Of a stretch of DNA of 16,340 nt, positions 1 through 8,614 are shown one piece after another. This DNA is from an uncultured Rhodospirillaceae bacterium. GTDB lineage: Bacteria; Pseudomonadota; Alphaproteobacteria; MPNO01. The stretch covers positions 1 through 16,340 of the forward strand of contig CALGIA010000300.1 in the NCBI GenBank assembly GCA_937916005.1, given 5' to 3'. A program made the position numbers and the translations under genes. Below the pieces are notes generated by a model. That model was given only the letters and a program-made list of their open reading frames with translations. It was not told the DNA's origin and ran no database searches. The number at the start of each line of letters is the position of its first letter. Position 1 is the first letter of the stretch.

Positions 1-1
1 C

Positions 2-1237
2 TCGGGCTGCATCATGATGCGCAAATGTCACCTCAACACCTGCCCGGTGGGCATCGCTACCCAGGACCCGCGATTGCGCAAGAAGTTTACCGGCACGCCC
101 GAGCACGTCATCAGCTATTTCTTCTTTGTGGCCGAAGAAGTGCGGGAACTCATGTCCACGCTGGGCTTTCGCACCTTCCAGGAGATGATCGGCCGGGTCG
201 ACAGGGTCAACACGCGCCGCGCCGTCGACCATTGGAAGGCGAACGGCATAGATTTGTCCAAACTTCTGTATCAAGCGCCCGCGCGTGATGGCGTTGCGAT
301 CCACAACAGCGAAACCCAGGACCACGAGCTGGACGATGCGATTGACAACGAGCTGATCGAAGCGGCCCAGGCGACGCTCGAGTCCGGCACGGCGGTGCAT
401 GTCGAGCGCGGCATCCGCAATGTTCACCGCTCCGTGGGCGCCATGCTGTCGGGTGAGATCGCCCGGCGCTACGGTCACGCCGGCCTGCCCAATGACACCG
501 TTACGGTCCGCTTCGAGGGCACCGCGGGCGGCAGCTTCGGCGCCTTTCTTGCGCACGGCGTCAGCCTGGAACTGATCGGCGACGCCAACGACTATGTCGG
601 CAAGGGCCTGTCCGGCGGTCACCTGATCGTGCGCCCGCCCGAGTCGACGCGGCGCGAACCGACCGAAAATATCATCGTCGGCAATACCGTCCTCTACGGC
701 GCGGTCGCCGGCGAGGCCCATTTTGGGGGCGTTGCGGGTGAGCGTTTCGCGGTGCGCAATTCCGGTGCGATCGCCGTGGTCGAGGGTGTCGGCGATCACG
801 CTTGTGAATACATGACAGGCGGGGTGGTGGTTGTTCTGGGCGAAACCGGCCGCAATTTCGCGGCCGGGATGTCGGGCGGCATCGCCTACATATATGATCC
901 GGACGGCCAGTTTGAGACACGGTGCAATCAGACGATGGTCGATCTCGAACAGATCGGGCCGGGCGATGCATCGGAGAACGATGATCCTGAGCGGCCGCGG
1001 CAGCGCTCGACCGGCGTCGATGACAATGGCATGGGCGACATGCTGCGCTTCGACGACGAGCGGTTGCGGATATTGATCGAGCGCCACCTCCAGCTGACGG
1101 GCAGCGGCCGGGCGCGCGCGCTTCTCGATGATTGGGAGGCCTCGCTCCGGAATTTCGTGAAAGTCACGCCAAAGGATTTCCGCCGCGCCCTGCTCGACAT
1201 GAAGGAAGAACAGGATGCTGCCGAGGCGGCCGAATGA
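2..1237 (+). CDS. gltB: Glutamate synthase (NADPH) large subunit, C-terminal part (5' end outside window)
   Basis: This is the carboxy-terminal ~410 residues of the large (alpha) subunit of glutamate synthase, which makes two glutamates from glutamine and 2-oxoglutarate. The open frame runs in from the left edge, so the internal ATG at 14 is not the start. The first visible residues carry the [3Fe-4S] ligand pattern C-x5-C-x4-C (codons at 8, 26 and 41, within CIMMRKCHLNTC). The rest is the glycine-rich right-handed beta-helix domain typical of GltB, with repeats such as GTAGGSFGAF, GKGLSGG, GVAGERFAVRNSGA and AAGMSGGIAYIYD. The protein ends with an acidic tail after KVTPKDFRRAL. The stop is TGA at 1235. 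gltD follows 29 bp downstream on the same strand, so co-transcription is likely. The glutaminase and synthase-site domains lie upstream of the window. Family identity is very secure. Confidence 0.97.
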   Translation, partial: SGCIMMRKCHLNTCPVGIATQDPRLRKKFTGTPEHVISYFFFVAEEVRELMSTLGFRTFQEMIGRVDRVNTRRAVDHWKANGIDLSKLLYQAPARDGVAIHNSETQDHELDDAIDNELIEAAQATLESGTAVHVERGIRNVHRSVGAMLSGEIARRYGHAGLPNDTVTVRFEGTAGGSFGAFLAHGVSLELIGDANDYVGKGLSGGHLIVRPPESTRREPTENIIVGNTVLYGAVAGEAHFGGVAGERFAVRNSGAIAVVEGVGDHACEYMTGGVVVVLGETGRNFAAGMSGGIAYIYDPDGQFETRCNQTMVDLEQIGPGDASENDDPERPRQRSTGVDDNGMGDMLRFDDERLRILIERHLQLTGSGRARALLDDWEASLRNFVKVTPKDFRRALLDMKEEQDAAEAAE

Positions 1238-1266
1238 AGCGTTTGTTGGTATGAAGGATACGCACG

Positions 1267-2718
<1,452 letters not shown>

Positions 2719-2752
2719 CCGCCGCTGCGGCCGGCAGACGCAACAATCTTCG

Positions 2753-5224
2753 TTAGGCCGTGGAATCCGCAAGAGGAGCCCGGAAACGCCGCAACCGCAG
2801 CGAGTTCGTGACGACGAACACACTCGACATGCTCATCGCCGCCGCCGCCAGCATGGGGTTCAGTAGAATGCCGAGCAGCGGGTAGAAAACCCCGGCAGCC
2901 AATGGAATCAGCGCCACGTTATAGGCATAGGCCCAGAAGAAATTGAGCCGGATGGTGCGCAGCGTCTTTCTGGCCAGGGCGGTCGCATTGACGATGCCGC
3001 GCAGATCGCCGGACATCAGCACCACGTCGCCCGCCTCGATGGCGATATCGGTGCCGGTGCCGATGGCGATGCCCACATCGGCCTGGGCCAGCGCTGGCGC
3101 GTCGTTGATGCCATCGCCGACAAACAGCACCTTGCCGCCTTCTGCCTGTAATTTTTTGACCTCGTCGGCCTTGTCGCCGGGCAGGACCTCCGCCAGCACC
3201 CGGTCGATCCCGGTCTGGGCGGCGATGGCCTCCGCCGTGCGCCGATTGTCGCCGGTCATCATGGCGACGGAGATGCCTAGCTGCTTGAGCGCGGCGACGG
3301 CGATCCGGCTGCCGGGTTTCAGCGGGTCGGCCACGCCGATCACGGCGGCAAGCGTTCCATCCACGGCGGCGTAAAGCGGCGTTTTCGCGTCGCCGGCAAG
3401 ATCATTGGCGCGGGCTTCGGCGTCGCCGAGCGCGATATTGAGTTTTTTCATGTAGCGATCGGCGCCGATCTGAATTTTATGGGCCCCGGCCACGGCCTCA
3501 ATGCCGTACCCGGTTTCCGATGCGAATTCGGTAATGTCGGGCAGGGGCAGCCCGCGCGATTTGGCGGCGCGCACGATGGCTTCCGCAATGGGGTGTTCGC
3601 TTTTTGCTTCGGCGGCGGCGACCAGGGCGAGGATTTCGTCAGATGCGTCTCCCGCGCCGGCAGGGTCCAGGAAGTCGGTCAATTCGGGCCGTCCCTGGGT
3701 CAGGGTGCCGGTCTTGTCGAGCACCGCCGTATCCACCTTGGCGAGGATCTCGAGCGCCGCGCCATTGCGGATCAGAACGCCCATTTCCGCCCCCTTGCCG
3801 GTGCCGACCATGATCGCGGTTGGCGTCGCCAGCCCCATGGCGCACGGACAGGCGATCAGCAGCACGGAAACGCCGGTGACAAATGCGAAGCTGAGCGCGG
3901 GCGCCGGCCCCAGAAGAAGCCAGCCGAAAAAGGTCAGCACCGCGACGCCCAGCGCGATCGGCACGAACACCGAAGCGATCTTGTCGGCCAGATGCTGGAT
4001 CGGCGGCTTGGTGCTTTGCGCATCCTCGACCATGCGGATGATCTGGGCCAGAACCGTATCGCCGCCGACACGGGTCGCGGTCACGGTCAGCGCGCCGGTT
4101 CCGTTGACGGTGCCGCCGACCACTTCCGATCCGGCTTGTTTTTCGACGGGCACGGGCTCGCCGGTGATCATGGATTCATCGACGAAGCTCACGCCGTCGG
4201 TCACCTGGCCGTCGACCGGCACCCGGTCGCCGGGCCGCACCAGCACCACATCGCCGAGCTGGACGTCCTCGATCGGCACGTCGATTTCCACGCCGTCGCG
4301 CACTACGCGCGCGGTCTTGGCCTGAAGGTGCATCAGCTTGCGGATGGCGTCTGAAGTGCGGCCCCTGGCCACAGCTTCCAGGTATCGGCCCATCAGGATT
4401 AGGGTGACGATTACGCCCGCGGCCTCGAAATAGGCCGTCGCCGTGCCGGCCGGAAACATGGATGGGATCAACAACGCCAGCACCGAATAGACATAGGCGG
4501 CGCTGGCGCCCAGCATCACCAGAGAATTCATGCCCGGGCTGATATGGCGCAGTTCGGCCCAGCCATGGACAAAAAACCGCCGTCCGGCATAGAACAGCAC
4601 CGGCGTCGCCAGCGCCCATTCGATCGACATCCAGACCGGTTCCGTCAACAGGCCCCGCATCGCCGGACCCATGCCGGGAACCATCCGGCCCATGGCGACG
4701 ATCACCAGCGGCACGGTCAGCGCGGCTGCCATGAGAACGCTGCGTTTAAGCTCGGCGATCTCGGCCGTGCGCGCGGCGCGTTCGCGGTCTTCCGTCGCTT
4801 CACCGTCATCGATCCGTGGCTCGTACCCGGCCTTGGTGATCGCCGCGCCGATGTCGCGGGACGAAACAATCTCGGGCAGAAAATCGATGGTCGCCCGTTC
4901 CGTCGCCAAATTGACGCTGGCGGACATAACCCCGTCCAGCTTTCCGACGACACGCTCGACACGTCCCACGCAGTTGGCGCAGGTCATGCCGCCGATTCCG
5001 ATTTCGATATGTTCCGTGGCCGCGTGGTAGCCCGACTTTTCAACCGCGTCCAACAGATCGGAGATTTCGGGGCCGTCGGCCTCCAGAACAACGTTCGCCT
5101 TTTCCGTCGTGAGATTGACATTGGCACCGGCCACGCCGGGCAGACTCTTGAGCGCTCGCTCGATTGTGTTCGCACAATTGCTGCAGGTCATTCCCTCGAC
5201 CCGAAAGGCCAGCTGTCGTGTCAT
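2753..5224 (-). CDS. copA: Cu(I)-exporting P1B-type ATPase with two heavy-metal-binding domains
   Basis: 823-residue inner-membrane ATPase that pumps Cu(I) out of the cytoplasm. Two N-terminal HMA domains carry GMTCSNC (C14, C17) and GMTCANC (C82, C85). The transmembrane metal site is CPC at 459-461. TM7 has YN (768-769) and TM8 has MSMSS (797-801) followed by NSLRLRRF, which together are the Cu(I)-specific P1B-1 signature. Catalytic motifs are TGE 354-356, DKTGT 503-507 (phosphorylated D503), SEHP at 542-545, TGDN 657-660 and GDGIND 703-708. The frame is also open to a TTG at 5275 that overlaps the csoR stop. ATG 5224 is preferred because AGAGG sits 6 nt before it and MTRQLAFRVEGMTC is a normal HMA N-terminus. 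It is third in the copZ-csoR-copA operon, presumably copper-induced through CsoR. Confidence 0.96.
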   Translation of the reverse strand: MTRQLAFRVEGMTCSNCANTIERALKSLPGVAGANVNLTTEKANVVLEADGPEISDLLDAVEKSGYHAATEHIEIGIGGMTCANCVGRVERVVGKLDGVMSASVNLATERATIDFLPEIVSSRDIGAAITKAGYEPRIDDGEATEDRERAARTAEIAELKRSVLMAAALTVPLVIVAMGRMVPGMGPAMRGLLTEPVWMSIEWALATPVLFYAGRRFFVHGWAELRHISPGMNSLVMLGASAAYVYSVLALLIPSMFPAGTATAYFEAAGVIVTLILMGRYLEAVARGRTSDAIRKLMHLQAKTARVVRDGVEIDVPIEDVQLGDVVLVRPGDRVPVDGQVTDGVSFVDESMITGEPVPVEKQAGSEVVGGTVNGTGALTVTATRVGGDTVLAQIIRMVEDAQSTKPPIQHLADKIASVFVPIALGVAVLTFFGWLLLGPAPALSFAFVTGVSVLLIACPCAMGLATPTAIMVGTGKGAEMGVLIRNGAALEILAKVDTAVLDKTGTLTQGRPELTDFLDPAGAGDASDEILALVAAAEAKSEHPIAEAIVRAAKSRGLPLPDITEFASETGYGIEAVAGAHKIQIGADRYMKKLNIALGDAEARANDLAGDAKTPLYAAVDGTLAAVIGVADPLKPGSRIAVAALKQLGISVAMMTGDNRRTAEAIAAQTGIDRVLAEVLPGDKADEVKKLQAEGGKVLFVGDGINDAPALAQADVGIAIGTGTDIAIEAGDVVLMSGDLRGIVNATALARKTLRTIRLNFFWAYAYNVALIPLAAGVFYPLLGILLNPMLAAAAMSMSSVFVVTNSLRLRRFRAPLADSTA

Positions 5225-5230
5225 GCCAAA

Positions 5231-5235
5231 CCTCT
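5231..5235 (-). promoter_or_regulatory. Ribosome binding site deciding the copA start
   Basis: On the minus strand AGAGG lies 6 nt upstream of ATG 5224. It favours that codon over the TTG at 5275, which would add 17 residues with no resemblance to an HMA domain. Confidence 0.55.
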
Positions 5236-5271
5236 GTTTTTCGGTGGCGCCGATATGGAAACGGGCGCGGT

Positions 5272-5565
5272 TCAACGGTATTTCAGGACTTCCATCAGCT
5301 CTTCGACGATCATGCTGGTGTCGCCACGCGCGGCGGCGGTCACGACGTGATTCTGCAGGTGACTACGAAGCACCAGATCCCCGACCTTGTCGAGTGCGCC
5401 GTTCACGGCTTTGACCTGTTTCAGGATATCCACGCAGTAAATCGACTCGTCCTCGAGCATGCGGAGAAGTCCCTCCACATGTCCCCGGATGGACAGCAGC
5501 CGCCGGCGCGCATCTTCCCGGGTCCCCGTTGCGAGATGGAGTCCCTCGTTATTTGATGCGCTCAT
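5272..5565 (-). CDS. csoR: CsoR/FrmR-family (DUF156) metal-sensing repressor, probably copper
   Basis: 97-residue all-helical repressor of the CsoR/RcnR/FrmR family. It binds operator DNA when metal-free and releases it on metal binding. Ligand positions follow CsoR spacing: C44, H69 and H73 (YCVDILKQ and RSHLQNHV). Mycobacterium CsoR has Cys-His-Cys; here the third ligand is His, a variant also known in Thermus thermophilus CsoR and at the matching position of RcnR. The second-shell Tyr and Glu that mark copper sensors are present (Y43, E89). The residue aligned with RcnR His3 is A12, which argues against nickel/cobalt. The ATG overlaps the copZ stop by 4 bp (ATGA), and the TGA lies upstream of copA, so the three genes look translationally linked. 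The likely operator is the dyad at 5797-5833. Symbol assigned from family and context. Confidence 0.9.
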   Translation of the reverse strand: MSASNNEGLHLATGTREDARRRLLSIRGHVEGLLRMLEDESIYCVDILKQVKAVNGALDKVGDLVLRSHLQNHVVTAAARGDTSMIVEELMEVLKYR

Positions 5566-5765
5566 GGGGAAAGCTCGGCGTCGAATCCTTCCTCGCGCAC
5601 CGCCGCCAGCAACGCTTCCGTATCGGCATTGCCGTCGATGATGGCCTCGTCATTTTTATGGCTGACCGTAACAACCTTGTCGACGCCGGCGACGTCGGCC
5701 AGCGCATTGGTAACCGCGCGTTCGCAATGTTCGCAGGTCATGCCGGAAACCTTGAGTTTGATCAT
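5562..5765 (-). CDS. copZ: Small HMA-domain copper chaperone
   Basis: 67-residue single heavy-metal-associated domain with a ferredoxin-like fold. It should bind Cu(I) in the cytoplasm and deliver it to CopA or CsoR. The binding motif is GMTCEHC with C11 and C14, and the whole protein is one domain of normal CopZ length. The start ATG 5765 has GAAG and AGG upstream on the minus strand (AAGAAGTAGGCG). It is first in the operon: the stop TGA overlaps the csoR start by 4 bp, and the -35/-10 plus dyad operator lie directly upstream. MerP is the main alternative family member, but the gene order with csoR and a CPC-type ATPase favours copper. Confidence 0.93.
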   Translation of the reverse strand: MIKLKVSGMTCEHCERAVTNALADVAGVDKVVTVSHKNDEAIIDGNADTEALLAAVREEGFDAELSP

Positions 5766-5796
5766 CGCCTACTTCTTTCATTGATGCTGTTTTTAA

Positions 5797-5833
5797 AAAC
5801 ATTACCCACCCCCCTAGGGGAGGGGTAATGTTT
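5797..5833. promoter_or_regulatory. Large GC-centred inverted repeat, probable CsoR operator
   Basis: Perfect 11-bp inverted arms, AAACATTACCC (5797-5807) and GGGTAATGTTT (5823-5833), flank a 15-bp centre containing CCCCTAGGGG (5811-5820). The arms and core are offset by half a base, so the dyad is slightly imperfect. TACCC/GGGTA half-sites around a C-run/G-run core are characteristic of CsoR/FrmR-family operators. The site lies between copZ (leftward) and the MFS gene (rightward) and covers the predicted transcription start of the cop operon, fitting repression by blocking polymerase. Confidence 0.8.
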
Positions 5834-5862
5834 AATCTGATCTCGACCATGCGGAATGTCAA
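5834..5862 (-). promoter_or_regulatory. Predicted sigma-70 promoter of copZ-csoR-copA
   Basis: On the minus strand a consensus -35 TTGACA (5862-5857) is followed after 17 nt by CAGATT (5839-5834), a weak -10 that keeps the key A2 and T6. Transcription would start around 5827, inside the inverted repeat at 5797-5833. The -35 match and the geometry relative to the operator are the support; the -10 alone would not be convincing. Confidence 0.6.
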
Positions 5863-5964
5863 GGGATGGGGCGACGCGCTGGCGCCTTATAGGGGCGGGG
5901 CTCACAAATCCCCAAAAACCACCTGGGATGACGGAGTTGACGTTTTGGCAAAGTCCGATACCTT

Positions 5965-7343
5965 ATGGACATGGCGTCGCCACTTCAGGACCGGACATAT
6001 CGTCGGCTCTTCACGGCTCAGCTTGTCGCCCTTACCGGCACGGGATTGTCCACGGTTGCGCTAGCCCTGCTGGCATATGATCTGGCCGACGGTGACGCCG
6101 GAATGGTGCTCGGAACGGCGCTTGCCCTTAAAATGGTGGCCTATGTCTGCATCGCGCCTATCGTGGGTGGCTTTGCCCATCGGCTACCGCGCCGCGGATT
6201 GTTGATTTCTCTCGATATCGCGCGCGCCGGATTCGTTGTGTGTCTGCCGTTCGTCACGGAAGTCTGGCAGGTTTATCTGCTGGTTTTTCTGTTGAACGCC
6301 TGTTCGGCGGGCTTTACGCCGACCTTCCAGGCGACCATCCCCGACGTTCTGCCCGACGAAACACAATATACGCGGGCGCTGTCACTGTCCCGGCTGGCCT
6401 ATGATATCGAGAATTTGTTGAGCCCGATGCTGGCCGCCGCCGCTTTGGCCCTGATGAGCTATGACGCCCTGTTCAGCGCGAATGCCGTGGCCTTTCTGGT
6501 TTCGGCCCTGCTGGTTTTTTCGGCACGGTTACCATCGCCGAAACCGCAGGAGCGCGAGCGCGGCATATGGCGCAACGTGACCTTCGGAATCCGGGCCTAT
6601 CTCAAGACACCGAGACTGTTGGGGCTGTTGGCCCTTTCGCTCGCGGTCGCCACCGCGGGGTCCATGGTGATCGTCAATACGGTGGTGTATGTGCGTGAGT
6701 ATCTCGGCGGCACGGACACCGACACCGCCCTTGCGTTCGCAGCCGCCGGGGCGGGATCTATGATCATGGCTCTCATGTTGCCCCGTCTTCTGGATCGTCT
6801 CCCCGACCGCCCGTTCATGCTTGCCGGCGGCGCTGTCCTGACAGTGGGGCTGCTCCTTGGCCTGACCGATCCCGGTCTGTCCGGATTGATCCCGATCTGG
6901 TTCATTCTAGGGGCGGGCTCGTCGCTCATCCAGACCCCGGCCGGCCGTCCCTCAGGCGGTCCGCGCGGGAAGGCGACCGGCCGGCGATCTTCGCGGCGCA
7001 ATTCGCCCTGTCCCATGGCTGCTGGTTGATCGCCTACCCGCTCGCCGGTTGGATGGGGGGCGCGTTCGGGCTGATGGCTGCTTTTACGGTGCTTGCGCTG
7101 CTCGCTCTGACATCGACAGCCGCCGCACTGGTTTTATGGCCGGCGGACGACCGCGGTGAACTGAAACATCTGCACGACGAACTGGAACACGGACACCTGC
7201 ATATCCATGACGCGCACCATCAACATGCCCACGAGGGTTCGGAAGGGCAGGAGCCGCACCGCCATCCGCACCGGCACGCGCCGCTGTCCCACAAGCACCC
7301 CTACGTTATCGACCTGCACCATCCGGCGTGGCCCGTGCGTTAA
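5965..7343 (+). pseudogene. MFS transporter with His-rich C-terminal tail, frameshifted
   Basis: An inner-membrane major facilitator transporter split over two frames. The first frame (5965-7029) begins MASPLQDRTYRRLFTAQLVAL and gives about ten hydrophobic segments, then turns into unlikely sequence after IQTPAGR. The frame starting one base earlier continues with RRSAREGDRPAIFAAQFALSHG, the last two membrane segments (to 7137) and a tail ending at TAA 7341. Adding one base at about 6949 (CGT CTC CTC AGG) joins them into roughly 459 residues. The last 58 residues hold 18 His, in clusters such as HGHLHIHDAHHQHAH. NreB-type nickel exporters also end in a His-rich tail, so metal export is plausible but unproven. 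The gene diverges from the cop operon across the CsoR-like operator. No good Shine-Dalgarno precedes ATG 5965 or ATG 5971. A sequencing error could also explain the break. Confidence 0.8.
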
Positions 7344-7392
7344 ATAATTACGCCGATCATCACTGCCCCAATTGGGGGAATGCGGCGGCAGG

Positions 7393-8592
7393 TCAGCCAT
7401 AGGCAGGCCGGAATCCCGGGTGCGCGGCGATGGCGTCTTCGTTGATATCCGCGCCCCAGCCTGGCCCCGTCGGCACCATGAAGTCACCGTTCTCGATGCG
7501 GCCCGGACTTGTCAGCAGATCGTCCTTCCAGGGGACATCGTCGACTTCAATTTCCATGATCCGGACATTCGGGACGGCGGCGCAGAAATGCGCGCTCATG
7601 AGATTGGCGAGGGGGCCGGTGAAATTGTGCGGCGCTGTATTGATTTCATAGGCCTCGGCCATCGCCGCGATGCGAACCGCTTCGGCGAGCCCGTTCCAGG
7701 GTACGTCGATCACCGCCACATCGGCGGAGCGGGCTTCCAGATAGGGGCGGTAGCCGCGCCGGTGAAAGATCGATTCCAGTGAGGCAATGGGCGTGGTGGA
7801 TTCCCGGCGGATATCGGCCAGGGATTCCGGGTTGTGAACGTCCATTTCGAGCCAGGTCAGGCGGAACGGCTCGACGGCGCGTGCGATGCGGTGCAGCGCC
7901 TCGGGCCGGAAGCTGAAATTCACATCTAGAATGAGTCCGGCGTCCGGCCCCAGCCCGTCGCGAAAAGCGGCGAGGAGATCGGTTATGCCGTCGACAACCG
8001 AATTCTCGGCATTGTGGCCCAGATCAAGGCCGGCCGGCGCAAAGCCCGGGTTGAGCATGCGGGGTCCATCGTCGCCGAACATCACCGGGTTGGTCTTGAC
8101 CGCCTTGAAGCCGCGCGATACCGCCTCCGCGCCGAGAGCCTTCAAATCGTCCAGGGTGCGGAGCGGGGGCGTGCCCAGCAGGCGTTCCAGCAGTTCCCCA
8201 TTGCGCACGCGGAAACTGCCGCAATGGGACCAGTATACCGGGATGCGATCGCGCACCGGCCCGCCGAACAATGCATGTACCGGCAGGCCCGCCGCCTTGC
8301 CCGCGATGTCGAGGCAGCTATTCTCGATTGCCGCGATGGCCTGCTGATTGATGCCGCCGGACGCCATCCGGGTCATGGCGACGAGCCGCGCGGAGATCAG
8401 GGCGAAGGCCCGGGGGTCTTCGCCGATCACGGTTTCGGCGAGGCGGCGAATAACCACCGTCAAACCCCGGTTCCAGCCGGTTTCGCTGTATTCGGACCAG
8501 CCGATGAGGCCGTCGTCGGTGGTGATCTTGAGAAACGAAAAGACGCGCCAGCCGCCGTCGGCGTGGAAATCCTCGATTTTGACGATCCGCAT
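7393..8592 (-). CDS. Enolase-superfamily enzyme, mandelate racemase/dehydratase type
   Basis: 399-residue member of the mandelate racemase/muconate lactonizing enzyme family, which abstracts the proton alpha to a carboxylate using a Mg2+-stabilised enolate. An N-terminal capping domain (about 1-120) precedes the TIM barrel. The magnesium ligands can be read as D223 (LILDVNF), E249 (TWLEMDV) and E273 (ASLESIF). A His-Asp dyad is visible at H322 (APHNFTG) and D296 (VIDVPWNG), and K166 (VKTNP) is a candidate base on strand 2. The catalytic set looks intact. These features fit a hydroxyacid or sugar-acid dehydratase or a racemase; the substrate cannot be read from sequence. ATG 8592 has AGGGGG upstream. 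It is the last gene of the leftward set, 22 bp after the hydroxyacid dehydrogenase, so the two may act in sequence. Confidence 0.88.
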   Translation of the reverse strand: MRIVKIEDFHADGGWRVFSFLKITTDDGLIGWSEYSETGWNRGLTVVIRRLAETVIGEDPRAFALISARLVAMTRMASGGINQQAIAAIENSCLDIAGKAAGLPVHALFGGPVRDRIPVYWSHCGSFRVRNGELLERLLGTPPLRTLDDLKALGAEAVSRGFKAVKTNPVMFGDDGPRMLNPGFAPAGLDLGHNAENSVVDGITDLLAAFRDGLGPDAGLILDVNFSFRPEALHRIARAVEPFRLTWLEMDVHNPESLADIRRESTTPIASLESIFHRRGYRPYLEARSADVAVIDVPWNGLAEAVRIAAMAEAYEINTAPHNFTGPLANLMSAHFCAAVPNVRIMEIEVDDVPWKDDLLTSPGRIENGDFMVPTGPGWGADINEDAIAAHPGFRPAYG

Positions 8593-8614
8593 TGGATTTC
8601 CCCCTATCGGTTGC

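Noticed and set aside
2719..2752. Possible bidirectional terminator between gltD and copA (GCCGCTGCGGC at 2721-2731)
   Set aside because: The hairpin loop would be a single base and there is no T-run on either side, so it cannot be supported as a terminator.
3479..4354. Long antisense ORFs (over 270 codons) opposite copA
   Set aside because: Composition is dominated by Arg, Gly, His, Ser and Pro as expected for shadow frames; copA on the other strand has every family motif.
5937..5966. TTGACG at 5937 with CCTTAT at 5961 as a rightward promoter for the MFS gene
   Set aside because: The -10 would overlap the predicted start codon, placing the transcript start downstream of both ATGs; it works only if translation begins later, which the first membrane segment argues against.
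5828..6080. Rightward ORFs of 74-78 codons beginning inside or near the dyad upstream of the MFS gene
   Set aside because: No recognisable protein features, and they overlap the operator, the promoter and the MFS start; they look like chance open frames in GC-rich DNA.
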